Shown: in pieces, positions 5,193 to 7,212 of the stretch
How positions within the stretch are numbered: position 1 is the first letter of the stretch
Layout: the number at the start of each line of letters is the position of its first letter
Assembly: GCA_964371305.1 (NCBI GenBank)
Contig: CAYJLA010000032.1
Location: forward strand, 1-7,212
DNA length: 7,212 nt
Direction: 5' to 3'
Source: CAYJLA01 sp964371305
Lineage (GTDB): Bacteria; Bacillota_I; Bacilli_A; RFN20; CAG-826
The notes under the pieces: model-generated
Told to the model about the DNA's origin: nothing
Databases searched by the model: none
The model's input: the letters and a program-made list of their open reading frames with translations, nothing else
Position numbers and translations under genes: made by a program

Positions 5193-6443
5193 ATGAAAAG
5201 TATTGGTATAAACATTTATATACTTGATAGAGTTATTTTTGAAAAAATGCAGTTTATTGATGTTGCAAACCATTATTTTAACATCAATAAAAATGATCTT
5301 GATTCTAAAGAGGTTGTATTTAATATGTGTACTAACGTATTAAGAAATTACAACTTTCTTAAATATGTTGTGACTTCTTGCATTAAGTGTAATTTTTCTT
5401 TTAAAGAGAAATTATATATTTATATATTCCTAGTTAATATGTATATATCCAAGCAATATAATGATGAATTGTATTGTGAAGTGCTTGAAACAGTATTAAA
5501 TAAGGAATTATATAATTTTGTTACAACGTTTGACTTCGATGAATTGTTTAAAACGGAATACACAGGTAACAAACATTTATCATTTAAATATAATTTACCT
5601 GAATCATATTTTAAAATGATACATAAACAATTTTCGGTTGAATTTATAAATAAGCAACTTCAACGATTAGATAAACCTTTTCATAGAGCATATTTTTTAC
5701 CTGAACTAAATGAACAAGAAACAATTAATTTTGCTAAGTTATATGGAGATATGTTTAAGTTGAGTAAAAATAAATCATTTCTTTATTCTAGTGCAAAAGA
5801 AAAAATTAATCTGTGTAATTTTAAGGATGTAAAAATATATGAAGGTAATGTTGGTATGCGTCATTTATTCGATAAAGTTTTTAATTATAGATATTTTGGT
5901 GATATAGCGTTATTTTCTAACGACAATAAAATTATAATTAATGAATTGATTGACGGAAGAACTTACCAAAGTTTGAATATCATGGTTCCAAATATTTATG
6001 AATTTGGTTCAGCTATGAACAAAGTGGGAAAAAATCAGTACAAAAACGTGCACTTACATTCACTTTTACCATATAAGTTTGACTTAGTGCTTCCTACAAA
6101 ACAAGATCTTGTTATAATTATGCCTGAATCAACAAATATTGATGCACTAAAATTTGAATCAGAATTGTTACTAGGATTAGATTTGCAAAGTCTCACAAAT
6201 ATAATTTTAAAACAACAAGAACAATTAAATGATGCCTCTGAATATGTTAATAATGGAGGATATCTTGTTTATATTGTGTCCACATTAAACAAAAAAGAAA
6301 CTATTGATAATATGAAGTTTTTTCTAGATACAACTTCAGACTTTGAATTAGTTGAACACAAGCAAATGTATTTTACTGATAAGTATGAAACGATGCTATA
6401 TTATGCAATTTTTAAAAGAGTAAGCGAATCGAATGAAGACTAA
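5193..6443 (+). CDS. rsmB: RsmB-like protein, catalytic methyltransferase motifs lost
   Basis: RsmB normally makes 5-methylcytosine at 16S rRNA position 967. The layout fits: an N-terminal NusB-like helical domain (about 1-125), the linker motif LSFKYNLPESYFKMIHKQF (129-147) resembling the RYS-PEW segment, then a methyltransferase-like domain (about 220-412) with the family's end pattern, NNGGYLVYIVSTLNKKE (353-369) and DFELVEHK (383-390). The active site is gone. The SAM motif (normally D-x-C-AAPGGKT) is unrecognisable near residues 268-280, DAPCS reads IMPES (309-313), and the nucleophile motif STC reads IVS (361-363). No cysteine occurs after residue 208. The segment between motif I and motif IV is also shortened, and the RHPDIKW segment is missing. 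The frame is fully open at 416 residues. It is probably an rRNA- or ribosome-binding pseudoenzyme. A GAGGA at 5176-5180 precedes the ATG by 12 bases. Confidence 0.82.
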   Translation: MKSIGINIYILDRVIFEKMQFIDVANHYFNINKNDLDSKEVVFNMCTNVLRNYNFLKYVVTSCIKCNFSFKEKLYIYIFLVNMYISKQYNDELYCEVLETVLNKELYNFVTTFDFDELFKTEYTGNKHLSFKYNLPESYFKMIHKQFSVEFINKQLQRLDKPFHRAYFLPELNEQETINFAKLYGDMFKLSKNKSFLYSSAKEKINLCNFKDVKIYEGNVGMRHLFDKVFNYRYFGDIALFSNDNKIIINELIDGRTYQSLNIMVPNIYEFGSAMNKVGKNQYKNVHLHSLLPYKFDLVLPTKQDLVIIMPESTNIDALKFESELLLGLDLQSLTNIILKQQEQLNDASEYVNNGGYLVYIVSTLNKKETIDNMKFFLDTTSDFELVEHKQMYFTDKYETMLYYAIFKRVSESNED

Positions 6444-7212
6444 TATATTAAATTACTCATTAGAAAAACTCGAACTTTTATTGTGTAATAAATATGATCA
6501 AAAGAAGTTTAGAGCTACGCAAATTTTCAACTGGATATATGGAAAAAACGTTTTAAATTTTAATGATATGAGTGATATTTCAAGTAAATTTCGTACTATA
6601 TTAGATGAAAATTTTGTTATAACGCTACCAAAAATATCTATTAAACAAACTAGTTCAGACGAGACTGTAAAATTTTTAACACAGTTTGATGATGGAAATA
6701 AAGTTGAAACTGTAATAATGAAATATAAATATGGCAATGTCTTGTGTGTGTCTTCACAAGTTGGCTGCGCTATGGGTTGTTCTTTTTGCGCTTCAGGACT
6801 GCTCACTAAAGTAAGAAATTTAGAAGTGGGGGAAATGATAGGTCAATTATATTTAGCTAATAACATTTTAAAAGAAAAAAATGAAAGAATTACACATATT
6901 GTAATTATGGGGACCGGCGAACCGTTTGACAATTACGATAATGTTATGGATTTTATAAGAATTTCTAATTCATGTCGTGGTTTTGAAATTGGCGCACGAC
7001 ATATTTCTGTATCAACTTGTGGTATACCTTCTAAAATTAGAGACTTTGCTAATGAAGGCTTGCAGGTAAATTTGGCAATATCATTACATGCACCAAATAA
7101 CGATATTAGAAATCAATTAATGAAAATTAATAAAGCATTTCCATTAGAAGAATTAATGGAGGCGGTGAAATATTATGAAAGCAAAACAAAACGAAGAGTT
7201 ACTTTTGAATAT
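6433..7212 (+). CDS. rlmN: Dual-specificity 23S rRNA/tRNA adenine-C2 methyltransferase, radical SAM (partial)
   Basis: RlmN methylates C2 of A2503 in 23S rRNA and, in some bacteria, A37 of tRNAs, using a [4Fe-4S] cluster and two SAMs. The first 260 codons are present; the frame is still open at the right edge. The N-terminal accessory domain shows FRATQIFNWIY (about residues 26-36), a family hallmark. The cluster motif CAMGCSFC gives Cys112, Cys116 and Cys119, and Cys105 in LCVSSQVG corresponds to E. coli Cys118. GTGEPFDNYDNV (160-171), HISVSTCG and SLHAPN (217-222) are also intact. The methyl-carrying cysteine (E. coli Cys355) lies beyond the window. The enzyme looks active, unlike its rsmB neighbour. 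The ATG at 6433 overlaps the end of rsmB by 11 bases and gives the expected N-terminus. A weak AAGAG at 6416-6420 precedes it, so coupling to rsmB translation is likely. Confidence 0.96.
   Translation, partial: MKTNILNYSLEKLELLLCNKYDQKKFRATQIFNWIYGKNVLNFNDMSDISSKFRTILDENFVITLPKISIKQTSSDETVKFLTQFDDGNKVETVIMKYKYGNVLCVSSQVGCAMGCSFCASGLLTKVRNLEVGEMIGQLYLANNILKEKNERITHIVIMGTGEPFDNYDNVMDFIRISNSCRGFEIGARHISVSTCGIPSKIRDFANEGLQVNLAISLHAPNNDIRNQLMKINKAFPLEELMEAVKYYESKTKRRVTFEY

Noticed and set aside
2739..6443. priA and rsmB as ordinary pseudogenes
   Set aside because: Both have long uninterrupted frames, ribosome binding sites and conserved non-catalytic regions, including eight intact zinc cysteines in PriA. 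Neofunctionalised or non-catalytic proteins fit better.
6498..6806. 102-codon minus-strand open frame
   Set aside because: It is the reverse shadow of rlmN, whose radical-SAM motifs are unmistakable on the plus strand.
1..7212. Mycoplasma-type code with TGA as tryptophan
   Set aside because: No in-frame TGA is needed to complete any gene and all tryptophans seen use TGG, so the standard bacterial code explains the window.
1..7212. Mobile element, CRISPR array or defence system
   Set aside because: No direct-repeat arrays, terminal inverted repeats, transposase or integrase motifs were seen; the region is core housekeeping.

Overview
The window is a strongly A+T-rich, compact bacterial chromosome segment. 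It carries housekeeping genes for RNA modification, ribosome rescue, nucleotide metabolism and replication restart. The set and order (rqcH beside gmk, then priA, rsmB and rlmN) match the conserved gmk-rpoZ-coaBC-priA-def-fmt-rsmB-rlmN neighbourhood of Bacillota such as Bacillus subtilis. The low GC, shortened proteins and missing operon members suggest a reduced-genome, fast-evolving low-GC Bacillota or Mollicutes-related lineage. I cannot place it more precisely. The six visible stop codons are TAA or TAG, and tryptophan is encoded by TGG.

Left part (1-2058): the start of a lipoprotein gene runs off the left edge on the minus strand and is transcribed divergently from trmL (plus strand, interrupted by a 10-N assembly gap). 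trmL is convergent with rqcH (minus strand); their stop codons abut, and a 9-bp hairpin sits at the junction. The lipoprotein, trmL and rqcH starts all lack a Shine-Dalgarno sequence. Each has a -10-like hexamer (TATAAT or TAAAAT) exactly six bases before the ATG, so all three may be read from leaderless mRNAs.

Right part (2059-7212): a good promoter (TTGTCT, 17 bp, TATAAT) and a GGAGG ribosome binding site start a tight plus-strand operon: gmk, priA, an unrecognised 147-residue protein, rsmB and rlmN (cut by the right edge). Genes overlap or nearly touch. rpoZ, coaBC, def and fmt are absent from the places they hold in B. subtilis.

The main point of interest is that intact-frame members of well-known families have lost their active-site motifs, while neighbours keep theirs. 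PriA keeps all eight zinc-binding cysteines but has lost Walker A and helicase motifs V and VI. The RsmB-like protein keeps its overall fold signature but has lost the SAM-binding motif and both catalytic cysteines. RqcH lacks the helix-hairpin-helix section, and its DR motif reads DN. TrmL, Gmk and RlmN look fully canonical. This suggests conversion of several enzymes into non-catalytic scaffolds or RNA/DNA-binding proteins rather than general gene decay.
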